Under the pieces are notes generated by a model. It was not told where the DNA came from, did not search any database, and saw nothing but the letters and a program-made list of their open reading frames with translations. From contig NZ_JACHNP010000001.1 in the NCBI RefSeq assembly GCF_014206815.1, forward strand, positions 2,012,456-2,076,455: 64,000 nt of DNA. The letters run 5' to 3'. This document shows, in pieces, positions 39,484 to 48,337 of this stretch (positions within the stretch are counted from its first letter, which is position 1; the number at the start of each line of letters is the position of its first letter). Source of the stretch: Xanthomonas sp. F10. GTDB lineage: Bacteria; Pseudomonadota; Gammaproteobacteria; Xanthomonadales; Xanthomonadaceae. A program made the position numbers and the translations under genes.

Positions 39484-41757
39484 ATGTCCCTCGATCTCGA
39501 ACCCGCAGCCGATGCGGAGCCCGTACAAGGCGAACTGCTCGACGCAGAAGCCTCCCCCCTCTCCCTGAGCCTCACTGAGTTCATCACCGAATTCGGCGAC
39601 GAGCTGCTCGAATCGCTCAACCGCGCCAATCCACCGGTCTATGCCGGCCAGCCGAGGGCGCATCGCGAGCGCGTCATTGCGGACCTCAAGCGCCGGCTCT
39701 TCCCCGCCCAAGCGGAAGTCGTCCACGCGGCCGCCGAGCTGCTGATCGACCGCGGCGAGCGCGCCGCGTTCATCAACGGCGAGATGGGCTGCGGCAAGAC
39801 AACGGTGGGTATCGCCACCGCGGCCGTGCTGCACGCCGAAGGCTACCGCCGCACGCTCGTCCTGTCGCCGCCGCACCTGGTCTACAAGTGGCGCCGCGAA
39901 ATCCTCGAAACCGTGGCGAATGCCAAGGTCTGGGTGCTCAACGGCCCGGATACGCTGGTCAAGCTCATCAAGCTGCGCGAGCAACTGGGCGTGCAGCCCA
40001 CCGGCCAGGAGTTCTTCGTCCTGGGCCGGGTGAGGATGCGGATGGGCTTCCACTGGAAGCCCATCTTCGTCGAGCGGCGCATGCGCGACGGCCATGTAGC
40101 CGCTTGTCCGGACTGCGGCACGATCATCACCGACCTGGATGGCGAACCGGTCAGCCCGGTTGCGCTGCAGGCGGAGGAGTACCGCCGCAAGTGCAGCCAC
40201 TGCGCCACACCGCTGTGGACGCTGATGCGCCCTCGCACCCTCTCTGGCAGCGACCAGTCCTCGGCCGTGCTAAAGGCGCTCAAGCGCATCCCCACCATCG
40301 GCGAGGTCACCGCGCAGAAACTGATGCGCAAGTTCGGCGACGGCTTCCTGGCCTCGATGCTGGGCGACAACATCCACGAGTTCATCAACCTCATGGATGG
40401 CGACGGGGAGCTGGTGTTCTCCGACCGCCAGGCCGCGCGCATGGAGCGTGCGATGGCCAACATGGAGTTCGGCTTCGGCGAGGGCGGCTACCAGCCCAGC
40501 GAGTTCGTCAAACGCTACCTGCCGAACGGCACGTTCGATCTGCTCATCGCCGACGAGGCGCACGAGTACAAGAACGGAGGCAGCGCCCAGGGCCAGGCCA
40601 TGGGCGTGCTCGCATCGAAGTGCCGCAAGTCGCTGGAGCTCACCGGCACCCTGATGGGTGGCTACGGCGACGACCTGTTCTACCTGCTGTTCCGCGCCCT
40701 GCCCGGGCGAATGATCGAAGACGGCTACCGCCCCTCCAAGAGCGGCAGCATGACCTCGGCGGCCATGGCATTCATGCGTGAGCACGGTGTACTCAGGGAC
40801 GTCTACACCGAGAGCGCGGGCACCGCGCACAAGACCGCCAAGGGCAACAAGGTCAGCGTGCGGACGGTCAAGGCGCCGGGCTTCGGCCCGAAGGGCGTGC
40901 TGCGCTGCGTCGTGCCGTTCACGCTCTTCCTCAAACTGCGCGACATCGGCAGCGATGCGCTCCCGCCGTACGACGAGGAGCTTCGTGAAGTGCCGATGGC
41001 ACCTGCACAGGCCGCCGCCTATGCGGCGTTGTCCTTGCGGCTGACCACCGAGTTGCGGCAGGCACTGGCCCGCCGCGACACCACCCTGCTGGGTGTCGTC
41101 CTCAACACGCTGCTCGCCTGGCCGGACACGTGCTTTCGCGCGGAGAACGTCGTGCATCCCCGCACGCGCGCCACGCTCGCGTTCGTTCCGTCCCAGTTCC
41201 ACGACATGGAGACCATGCCCAAGGAGCGGGAGCTCATCGACATCTGCCGGCAGGAGAAGGCCCTGGGCCGGAAGACGCTGGTCTACACGACGTACACGGG
41301 CAAGCGCGACACGACTTCGCGGCTGAAGCGAATACTCGAACTGGAAGGCTTCAAAGTCGCGGTGCTTCGCGCAACCGTGGATGCGAGCCGTCGCGAAGAC
41401 TGGATCGCCGAGCAGGTGGACCGGGGTGTGGATGTCCTCATCACCAACCCGGAGCTGGTGAAGACCGGGCTCGATCTGCTGGACTTTCCGACGATCGTGT
41501 TCATGCAGTCCGGCTACAACGTCTATTCGCTGCAGCAGGCCGCGCGTCGGTCGTGGCGTATCGGCCAGAAGCAGGACATCCGGGTGATCTTCCTGGGCTA
41601 CGCGGCGTCATCGCAGATGGCGTGCCTGCAGCTGATGGCGCAGAAGATCATGGTGGCGCAGAGCACGTCGGGAGACATCCCGGAAAGCGGGCTCGAGGTG
41701 CTGAACCAGGACGGGGACTCCGTGGAAGTCGCGCTCGCGCGTCAGTTGGTGGCTTGA
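39484..41757 (+). CDS. SNF2-type DEAD/DEAH helicase with embedded zinc-finger and HhH-like insert
   Basis: A 757-residue superfamily 2 ATPase. Walker A is INGEMGCGKTTVG near residue 100, and motif II is LLIADEAHEYKNG near 356 (DEAH). A SNF2-like motif VI is SLQQAARRSWRIGQKQ near 684. Between motif Ia and motif II an insert carries two CxxC pairs (CPDCG near 209 and CSHC near 240) and a helix-hairpin-helix-like stretch (PTIGEVTAQKLMRKFGDGF near 270-288), so it likely binds DNA structure. It is the last gene before a strong terminator and follows a DNA methyltransferase, so the pair probably acts together on DNA. Chromatin-remodeller-like helicases with methyltransferases occur in defence systems such as DISARM; the analogy is only that. 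Confidence 0.85.
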   Translation: MSLDLEPAADAEPVQGELLDAEASPLSLSLTEFITEFGDELLESLNRANPPVYAGQPRAHRERVIADLKRRLFPAQAEVVHAAAELLIDRGERAAFINGEMGCGKTTVGIATAAVLHAEGYRRTLVLSPPHLVYKWRREILETVANAKVWVLNGPDTLVKLIKLREQLGVQPTGQEFFVLGRVRMRMGFHWKPIFVERRMRDGHVAACPDCGTIITDLDGEPVSPVALQAEEYRRKCSHCATPLWTLMRPRTLSGSDQSSAVLKALKRIPTIGEVTAQKLMRKFGDGFLASMLGDNIHEFINLMDGDGELVFSDRQAARMERAMANMEFGFGEGGYQPSEFVKRYLPNGTFDLLIADEAHEYKNGGSAQGQAMGVLASKCRKSLELTGTLMGGYGDDLFYLLFRALPGRMIEDGYRPSKSGSMTSAAMAFMREHGVLRDVYTESAGTAHKTAKGNKVSVRTVKAPGFGPKGVLRCVVPFTLFLKLRDIGSDALPPYDEELREVPMAPAQAAAYAALSLRLTTELRQALARRDTTLLGVVLNTLLAWPDTCFRAENVVHPRTRATLAFVPSQFHDMETMPKERELIDICRQEKALGRKTLVYTTYTGKRDTTSRLKRILELEGFKVAVLRATVDASRREDWIAEQVDRGVDVLITNPELVKTGLDLLDFPTIVFMQSGYNVYSLQQAARRSWRIGQKQDIRVIFLGYAASSQMACLQLMAQKIMVAQSTSGDIPESGLEVLNQDGDSVEVALARQLVA

Positions 41758-41785
41758 ACGCCTGGCACTGCAATTCGCAACTCTC

Positions 41786-41814
41786 AACGGCTCCTTCGGG
41801 AGCCGTTTTTTTTT
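41786..41814 (+). terminator. Rho-independent terminator after the helicase gene
   Basis: AACGGCTCC and GGAGCCGTT around TTCG, followed by a run of T to 41814. The remaining 294 nt up to the next gene at 42109 show no gene. Confidence 0.93.
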
Positions 41815-42108
41815 CCTTCGCAGGTTCCCGTCATCAACGAAGCTCGGCGCCCCGGCTTTTATTCATCGGCTACGTTGCTGGGCACTTGCTGTGCGTGAGC
41901 GCTAGAAGCCATCCCCAAGCCGCTCCCCGATCGTGGCCATGGCTCCCGGAAACAGGTGAGTCAGCAGTGCCCCGATCGCCAGGGCGACTGCTATGCTGGA
42001 TACGGTCACAGCACCGGTACGCATGATCCTTGCGATCAAAGACCGGCGGGTTGTCGATGGGCATCCAGTAGTCATCTGCATAGACGGGCAAAGCGGCAGA
42101 TCAAGAAT

Positions 42109-42864
42109 ATGACAGTTCTTCTGGCACTTCTAGGGATCCTCGTTGGCGGTCTGCTTTTCAAGAAGAATCAAGCACGTTGGGCCTTCGCCACGTGGCTCGG
42201 CACCGGCGCAGCGCTGATCTTCATCGGCTGCGGCCCCGGTGCCCAGGTCTTGGTGGACGGTGTTCAAGCCGGGTATAAGAGTCTTCCACCCCCGCAATGG
42301 GGGGCCAGGAACGCGATCGTGGTCCTCGGCGCCGGGACAGAACGCATCGATGGCGCCGCCTCGCCGGAAGTCGGATTTCTGGCCTACGGCCGGCTGGTGA
42401 AAGGCCTGGAGCTGTATCGCGGCTGCAAAGCGGTGGCAGCCGAATGCCGGCTGCTTCTCAGCGGCAGCGACGTGCACAAGCATGGCCGCACCGAGGCGGC
42501 GCTGTATGCCGACGCCCTCGTGCGGATGGGCGTCAGCAGTAGCGACCTGATCCTTGACTCCAACAGCGACAACACGTGGGAGAACGCAAGAAACTCGTCG
42601 GCGATGCTGAAAGCGCTCAAGCCCGACCGCACAGTCCTCGTGACTTCGGGCGTCCACATGCGACGTTCGCTGGAGTACTTCGCGCAATTCGGCGTGCGGC
42701 CGACGCCCGCCAGGAGCGATTACCTGAGCCCGCTCCCATCGCTTGTGCCGCTGTCGTACAACCTGACGGTCGCGGACATCGCCCTGTACGAGTACCTGGG
42801 CATCGCCCGCCTGCACATCTACAACGCCCTGGGCCTGAACAAGAAGGTGCACGATGCAGGATGA
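42109..42864 (+). CDS. YdcF/DUF218-like membrane-anchored protein
   Basis: A 251-residue protein with two N-terminal membrane segments (residues 1-12 and 21-38) and a DUF218 (YdcF/SanA-like) domain. The signature AIVVLGAGTERIDG is followed by LLLSGSDVHKHGRTEA, DSNSDNTWENARNS and LVTSGVHMRRSLEYF, in the correct order for that fold. Members act on cell-envelope polymers or unknown nucleotide substrates. The start ATG at 42109 has a weak site; the frame is open upstream. Its 3' end overlaps the histidine kinase by 11 nt, so the two are co-expressed. Confidence 0.83.
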   Translation: MTVLLALLGILVGGLLFKKNQARWAFATWLGTGAALIFIGCGPGAQVLVDGVQAGYKSLPPPQWGARNAIVVLGAGTERIDGAASPEVGFLAYGRLVKGLELYRGCKAVAAECRLLLSGSDVHKHGRTEAALYADALVRMGVSSSDLILDSNSDNTWENARNSSAMLKALKPDRTVLVTSGVHMRRSLEYFAQFGVRPTPARSDYLSPLPSLVPLSYNLTVADIALYEYLGIARLHIYNALGLNKKVHDAG

Positions 42865-44686
42865 GGCCCAGGACAGCTCACTCACATTGGTGGAGGTGGC
42901 GGACAAGCTGCGCCACAAGGAAATTGATGCGATCGTCAGCGGATACCGAGAACGATCCGTTTCCCTGAAGCGGACCGTCCTGGTCTTCGCGGTAATTGTC
43001 TGGGCCCTCTACTGGAGCCGCGGCGCGATCACAGATCCTCCCGATGGATGGCAGCATCTATCGCTCGATCAGGTGCTCCCCATCGAGGCGACGAAGCTGC
43101 TGCCGTGGCTCATTGGGCTGCTGCCCGCCTGCGCGATCTGGATGGTGCTGCTGCGAGCGGGAAAGATCCAGGAAACGGAGTTCGTCGATGGCGCTGGCGC
43201 GATCGCCAACTACATCATCATCGGAGTCATGCTTTCGTTGGCGTGGAACCTGACCATGGCGAGCGCCACGGTCTTGCCGATCATCAGCATCATCATCGGC
43301 GCGAGGTTCGGCAGGCGGTATTTCTACCTCAGCATGCTGCTCGCCTGCGTCATCGTCGCGATCGCCGCACCCGAGCATTATTGGGTGAAGCGTCCCGCGT
43401 TCGCTGTCTTCGCGTTCGGCTTCCTCGTCGGAATCCCGCTGATGACAAACAAGCTGCTATCGACCCTGTGGGTCATCTCGGCACAGGCGGTGAGATCGCG
43501 CGACGCGCAAAACCGGTTCATCGCCACCATGAGCCACGAGTTGCGGACGCCGTTGAACACGGTGATCAATGCAACAGCCCTGATCGACCGTTCGCAACTT
43601 CCCGAGCAGCAGCAAGAACTGATTGCATCGGCCGAAGTGAATGCCTGGGCGTTGCTGGGTCGCGTCAACGATGTCCTGGACGTGGCCGCCATCGATCGCG
43701 GGCAGATGGCCTTCGAGAATGGTCCATTTCGGTTCTCGGAGGTACTGCAGACAGTGCAGGGCGTCTGCGGGCCACAGGCACTCGCCAAAGCCATCGACTT
43801 CGAGATTGCAGGCGCGACCGACCTTCATGAAATCTTCGTCGGCGATCCGGCCCGGGTGGAGCAGGTCATCAGCAACCTGGTCAGCAATGCGATCAAGTTC
43901 ACACCCGCTGGCGGCGCCGTCACACTGCGCATCATCGATTCCGGCCCGGACATGGCGGGGCGCCAGCGCCTGAGCATCCAAGTCATCGATTCCGGACCCG
44001 GAATTCCCGCTGCGGATAGGAGCAGGATTTTCGATCCCTTCTACAAGGGTGGGGGCTCTGTGGTCCGTGCGCAGAGCGGCGTAGGCCTCGGTCTCTACAT
44101 CGTCAAAGCGGTCGCAGAGCAGATGGGCAGCCAGGTCGAGGTCTCCGACAATCCTGGTGGCGGATCCGTGTTCACCTGGAACATCGCGTTCGCGAGAGCC
44201 GCACCAGGTCAGCAAGTGGAGGCGCCCATTCCGTTGCACCAGGCGCTGGATCGCCATCGCGCCACCATCCCGGCGATGAGTTTCCTGGTGTTCGAGGACA
44301 ACCTCCCGAACCGGCAGGTCATCCAATGGCTGATGAACCTGGCTGGTCACTCCGTCAGGTTCGCCGTGCCTGGAGCCGCCCCGATCAAAGCACTACTGGC
44401 GGATAGGCCCGACGCCATCCTCCTCGATCTGCACATGCCCGAGCGTTCTGGCTGGGATGTACTTGCGGAAATCGAAGCGCACATAGGCATCCACCAAGCC
44501 CCCCCGATCGTCATCATCAGCGCTGATTCCGACCCCAACACCGTAGCGGCCTGTTTGGAGAAAGGCGCGGTGGCCTACCTGACCAAGCCGATCGCCCCGC
44601 ACAAACTTCTATCGTCGGTGCAGGCGATTTCCCACATGGCGCGGCCAGGTTCCCAAGCAGGCAGAGCAGATGGGAGGAACCCATGA
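42854..44686 (+). CDS. Hybrid histidine kinase (membrane, HisKA-HATPase-REC)
   Basis: A 610-residue hybrid sensor kinase. About five or six transmembrane segments fill residues 35-190. A HisKA domain has the phosphoacceptor in FIATMSHELRTPLN (H228). The HATPase shows the N-box VISNLVSNAIKF near 340, the G1 box QVIDSGPGIP and the G2 box GVGLGLYIVKAV. The C-terminal receiver has its phosphorylatable aspartate in AILLDLHMPERSG (D525) and K near AYLTKPI. The gene overlaps the YdcF-like gene. An Hpt protein encoded convergently next door is its obvious phosphotransfer partner. No extracellular ligand domain is seen. Confidence 0.93.
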   Translation: MQDEAQDSSLTLVEVADKLRHKEIDAIVSGYRERSVSLKRTVLVFAVIVWALYWSRGAITDPPDGWQHLSLDQVLPIEATKLLPWLIGLLPACAIWMVLLRAGKIQETEFVDGAGAIANYIIIGVMLSLAWNLTMASATVLPIISIIIGARFGRRYFYLSMLLACVIVAIAAPEHYWVKRPAFAVFAFGFLVGIPLMTNKLLSTLWVISAQAVRSRDAQNRFIATMSHELRTPLNTVINATALIDRSQLPEQQQELIASAEVNAWALLGRVNDVLDVAAIDRGQMAFENGPFRFSEVLQTVQGVCGPQALAKAIDFEIAGATDLHEIFVGDPARVEQVISNLVSNAIKFTPAGGAVTLRIIDSGPDMAGRQRLSIQVIDSGPGIPAADRSRIFDPFYKGGGSVVRAQSGVGLGLYIVKAVAEQMGSQVEVSDNPGGGSVFTWNIAFARAAPGQQVEAPIPLHQALDRHRATIPAMSFLVFEDNLPNRQVIQWLMNLAGHSVRFAVPGAAPIKALLADRPDAILLDLHMPERSGWDVLAEIEAHIGIHQAPPIVIISADSDPNTVAACLEKGAVAYLTKPIAPHKLLSSVQAISHMARPGSQAGRADGRNP

Positions 44687-44757
44687 GCCGAGAAGCGCAG
44701 GCCCGATGATTGACGTGCAAGACACCACACTATGAACCCAGGCCAGCCTGTCAACGT

Positions 44758-45255
44758 CTATGGGCCGGAGGCCGCACGGAAGCTGAGGATCAGCTTCACG
44801 GCGGCGCGGGCGACGGCCTCGAAGCGCCGCTCCAACGGAGCCCGATCAGCGCCGTGGCAGGCGTCCAGGCGGAGTTGCTCGCAAGCCATCCGCAACTGCT
44901 GGGAGCCGATCGGCGCTATGGCATTTTTCAGTGCGTGTATCCGTTCGAGGAGGTTCTCCGGGCCGACGTCCTGGGCCGTGGCGCGGCTTTCTGCAACGCA
45001 TGCCTCAATGTCGGATACGACCGCATGCACGTACGCGGCGGCTGCCTCCCGAGATAGCGTGGACAGCATGAAATCGAGGGTAGAGCCGGCTTCGACTTGA
45101 GGCTGTTCGTACGATATGCCGGCGGCGGCCGCCTTAGCCTCTTTCGTCAGCTTTCGCGGTTTCAGCCCGATCGTGCGGAACAACTTGCGAACGTAAACCA
45201 TGGGAGCCATACCTGGGCGTTTCGAGGATGGGGCAGGACGCATTTCGCGCCCCAT
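44758..45255 (-). CDS. Histidine phosphotransfer (Hpt) domain protein
   Basis: A 165-residue single-domain Hpt protein. The core ENLLERIHALKNAIAPIGSQ contains the phosphorylatable histidine (H107) in the HALKN pattern of Hpt four-helix bundles. I chose the ATG at 45255 because GGAGGACAG lies at ideal spacing; later starts at 45210 or 45201 have none. It faces the hybrid kinase gene tail-to-tail. The logical role is to carry phosphate from the kinase receiver to an output regulator, but no DNA-binding response regulator is present nearby. Confidence 0.8.
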   Translation of the reverse strand: MGREMRPAPSSKRPGMAPMVYVRKLFRTIGLKPRKLTKEAKAAAAGISYEQPQVEAGSTLDFMLSTLSREAAAAYVHAVVSDIEACVAESRATAQDVGPENLLERIHALKNAIAPIGSQQLRMACEQLRLDACHGADRAPLERRFEAVARAAVKLILSFRAASGP

Positions 45256-45444
45256 GCTTCTGTCCTCCACGAGCACTATGCAACGCTCCTGGGCGTATCT
45301 CCATACCCCCCATGCCCGGGTCAGCAAGCTGAACCAGCCATCCGCCCGTGCCGTGGACTTGTCGACCGCTCACGTCATCGGACCACGTACCTTGGATCGG
45401 CCTGAAATGCAGGCGATAGCTCCCGGAATGGGACGAGGACGACC

Positions 45445-45879
45445 ATGAAAAGGATGAAGACGAGCATGCTGATCCACATCGCACTGGCGGGTGCCCTGCT
45501 GGCTTGTGCCGGCGCGGCACAGGCATGCTGCCCCGACGGCGGCCACGGGGCTCCGGCGGCCGCGGCGGGGCTGGGCGAAAGCCTGCCGAAGGCCCGGAAC
45601 CTGGCGTTGGATCCGGCGTGGCGGATCTATGAGTTCAGCCGCGATGGAGTCACCTACCTGCAGATCAACGATGTGGCGGGCACGGTGCGTGCGGCCGTGG
45701 GTCGGGTCAACGACACGCTGTGGGTGTTGCCCATGGGTGCGGACGTCGCACGCGTGACTGTGCCGGACAAGGGCGCGGGCACCAGCGGGTCCGTGGTGTA
45801 CCAGACGTCGGGCTTTGTCGTGCGCGTAGTGCCAGGCCGCAACGGCGGCGACGCCTGGGAAATCAGCGCCGCAGACTGA
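45445..45879 (+). CDS. Small exported protein, 144 residues
   Basis: Has a clear signal sequence (MKRMKTSMLIHIALAGALLA followed by CAGAAQA), with either signal-peptidase cleavage after AQA or lipoprotein processing at the first cysteine. The mature part is beta-rich (WRIYEFSRDGVTYLQINDVA and TVRAAVGRVNDTLWVLPMGA) with a CC pair after the cleavage site. No family recognised. Similar small secreted proteins occur beside ICE signalling genes. It converges with the MASE1 gene, overlapping by 17 nt at the stops. Confidence 0.72.
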   Translation: MKRMKTSMLIHIALAGALLACAGAAQACCPDGGHGAPAAAAGLGESLPKARNLALDPAWRIYEFSRDGVTYLQINDVAGTVRAAVGRVNDTLWVLPMGADVARVTVPDKGAGTSGSVVYQTSGFVVRVVPGRNGGDAWEISAAD

Positions 45880-47374
45880 GCCCTTCGCCCACCGACTCAG
45901 AAACGAGAAAGCTGAGGCAGTACGCATGGCGGCGCCGGCAGGTGCCGCCATGCACTTTGAGCCTGGCCGCGAGCTCCCAGTCGGCATCGTGGGCCACGGT
46001 ACGGCGCCGATCCAGCGGGGACGCGTCGGCGACTACGCAGAGCACGATGCCTTGGCGCCTTCCGGCTCGCCACACCCTGCCCTTGATGAGATGGCGCTTC
46101 GCTGGCGGCAGGGTTTCGACAACGTTGAGGATGCATCGGTACGCGACAAGCTGCAGCCCGAGGGAGAGCTGCATGGGATCGCCATGCAGGCGGCACTCGA
46201 ACTCGGTATCGCAGAGATTGCTCATCGCGACCGAACGCAGGGTGACGTACAGGCCATGCGTCTCGATGCCCAGTGGGTACAGCGCGGTGACGTACTCGTC
46301 GAGCAATTGGGCCTGGATCACGCCCGTGCGCGTCATCTCCATCGCCGCGGCATGCTGTCCCCGCGAGCGGAGATGGGCCACGATGTCCGTGCGCAGCTTG
46401 TTGATGTGGACGGCCAGGTCGCTGTACTCGACCACCCGGCGGCGCAGCGTGCGTTCCGCCTGCATGTAGCTCGCCTGCGCAATCTGCCAGGCTTCCTGAC
46501 GCTGGTGGCGAAAGTGGCGGGCGTGCTCGAAGGCCGCGGACAGCCGGGACCCGAAAACGAACAGGCCCGTGGCCGCAGCGGCGAGAGCGACCTGCACACG
46601 GAATGCCTCGGCATGGTAGGCCGCCAGCGTCATGGCGTCCGGCAACATGATCCCGATCGCCACGTTGGCGAGCACGACGCCGACAGCGGCGCCGCGCCAG
46701 CCGTGCAGCAGCGTGAGCACCACCGAGGGGACGACCATCAGCGACATCAGGATCTGGTGCGACAGGCGGTCCTGCGCCATACCGGAGATCAGGAACAGCG
46801 CCACCACGGCTGCCGACCCGAGCAGGCCATCCCTCGGCAGCCGCGGCCGGGCTGTGACCGGCTCCTCCCGGCGCAGCCAGAGCAGAGCCGGCAGCGTGAA
46901 CATCAGCATGCCCAGGTAGTCGCCCAGCCAGTAACGCGTAAGCGCCTCCAGCGGGGTCAGCGCGGTGTAGCCCTTGAACAGCGCATTCAATGCCATGTTG
47001 CACAACGTGCTCCACAGCGCGAGGATCAAGGCCAGGGGCAGCAGCAGGTACTCCTGGTCCACGAGCCGCGGTAGCTGCCGCCGCGCGGCATGCACGGCCA
47101 GCGCCACGCATGGCATCAGCAGGAAGGGACTGGTGTACGCCCACACAGGACTCGCGCCATGCTCGATCATCGGCACGCGGATCACCAGCAGCGCGGCCGC
47201 ATCACCGGCGAGCAGATAGGGCCACAGGCGATACGGCAGGAACAGCAAGGTCGCGGCGCGCAAACCCGCCGGCAGATACCACTGATCCATGGAACAGCGC
47301 CATGCCAGCAGGAACGCGGCGCAATAGGCCGCGCTGAGCAGAGCCCCTTTGGCGATGTCTTTCCCCGCGGCCAT
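45863..47374 (-). CDS. MASE1-domain membrane protein with degenerate kinase-like C-terminus
   Basis: About 503 residues. The first 290 residues are a MASE1 sensory membrane domain with about eight transmembrane helices (DQWYLPAGLRAATLLFLPYRLWPYLLAGDA is typical; I quote only its gist: WYLPAGLRAATLLFLP). The C-terminal part (VVEYSDLAVHINKLRTDIVA onwards) is laid out like a histidine kinase. It lacks a recognisable phosphoacceptor H-box, and the N-box place reads AYRCILNVVETL without the usual N-A-x-K-H-A. No G boxes are seen, so it is probably a pseudokinase or sensor. An ATG at 47479 would add 35 residues without membrane character. Confidence 0.75.
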   Translation of the reverse strand: MAAGKDIAKGALLSAAYCAAFLLAWRCSMDQWYLPAGLRAATLLFLPYRLWPYLLAGDAAALLVIRVPMIEHGASPVWAYTSPFLLMPCVALAVHAARRQLPRLVDQEYLLLPLALILALWSTLCNMALNALFKGYTALTPLEALTRYWLGDYLGMLMFTLPALLWLRREEPVTARPRLPRDGLLGSAAVVALFLISGMAQDRLSHQILMSLMVVPSVVLTLLHGWRGAAVGVVLANVAIGIMLPDAMTLAAYHAEAFRVQVALAAAATGLFVFGSRLSAAFEHARHFRHQRQEAWQIAQASYMQAERTLRRRVVEYSDLAVHINKLRTDIVAHLRSRGQHAAAMEMTRTGVIQAQLLDEYVTALYPLGIETHGLYVTLRSVAMSNLCDTEFECRLHGDPMQLSLGLQLVAYRCILNVVETLPPAKRHLIKGRVWRAGRRQGIVLCVVADASPLDRRRTVAHDADWELAARLKVHGGTCRRRHAYCLSFLVSESVGEGLSLRR

Positions 47375-47544
47375 TCCAACCGGTCCCTGGCGTGTGGGCG
47401 CCACTGTACAAGCGCGTTCGGCGCTTGAGGTAGACAGTTGCTTAGCCGCGTGCTTCACGCCTGGCGAAACATCGGCCATGCACCGTCAGCCCGCTACCGC
47501 GTGCTCTTACCGGGCTGATCGCGCGCTCCGCCTATTCAGAGCAT

Positions 47545-48267
47545 CTATTCATCGTTGCGCCGAAGCTCCTTCTCCCGTAGCTCTCGATACAGCGGGGGGT
47601 AATACACCCGCAGAGAGGGCAAGGGCGCGAACCAGGTCTTGTTGAGCATCCAACATGCGGCCCAAACCAGCACGGCAGCAAGAAGGATGCCGGCGTCCCC
47701 GAGCTGGAAGATCAAGTCCAGGACAAGGGATCGACCATCTTTATGCGTGAACGCGAGCGCGAAGTCGGCAACAGCCATGACCAACGTCGCGAAAACGAGG
47801 TCGCCTAGGCGTCGATCCTCGGAGAGCCTATCTTTCCAACTTCGCCACTCGCCATCGTACATACGCAGCAGGAAATCGCTCTCTCGTTCCAACGCGAGAT
47901 CAAGGAGCTTTCTGGCAGACACTTCGCCATACCTTTCCGAGCCCCGATCTGACGAATCGACGCCGACCCCGGGAAAGAGGAAGACGAACCAACGCACCCA
48001 AGCACCCAGCAGCGGCAGTACGAAGCTGACCAAGAGACCGAAGGTCGCTGCCGACACTACGAGAAAGCCGAGGTCCTTCCAGAGCATGTCGGCCGATGTC
48101 GACCACTGAAGCATCCCTTTCCCACCCTTGAAAACCAGCGCGGCATCGACGAACAGCACGATGCAGACGAACCGCATCACCCACTGAGCATCCCACGCCT
48201 TTTCCATCAGGCTGAGGTGGGGTAGCCCCTCCTTAGCGTTGTCCTTCGATTTTTCTTCACCTGCCAT
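47545..48267 (-). CDS. Integral membrane protein, unknown family
   Basis: A 240-residue protein with about four or five hydrophobic helices (FVCIVLFVDAALVF, DLGFLVVSAATFGLLVSFVL, LVFATLVMAVADFALAF and GILLAAVLVWAACWML). A charged cytoplasmic loop near residues 100-145 lies between them. The ATG at 48267 has GAGGAGAT at good spacing. A start at 48357 is possible but would overlap the upstream gene. It is encoded 70 nt after the PIN-like protein on the same strand, so the two probably act as a pair. Confidence 0.7.
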   Translation of the reverse strand: MAGEEKSKDNAKEGLPHLSLMEKAWDAQWVMRFVCIVLFVDAALVFKGGKGMLQWSTSADMLWKDLGFLVVSAATFGLLVSFVLPLLGAWVRWFVFLFPGVGVDSSDRGSERYGEVSARKLLDLALERESDFLLRMYDGEWRSWKDRLSEDRRLGDLVFATLVMAVADFALAFTHKDGRSLVLDLIFQLGDAGILLAAVLVWAACWMLNKTWFAPLPSLRVYYPPLYRELREKELRRNDE

Positions 48268-48337
48268 CTCTACGATCTCCTCTTCAGGGGGACGGTTCGG
48301 CAGAGAATGCCCTTCCCTGCCATTGATCGAGCGATGC

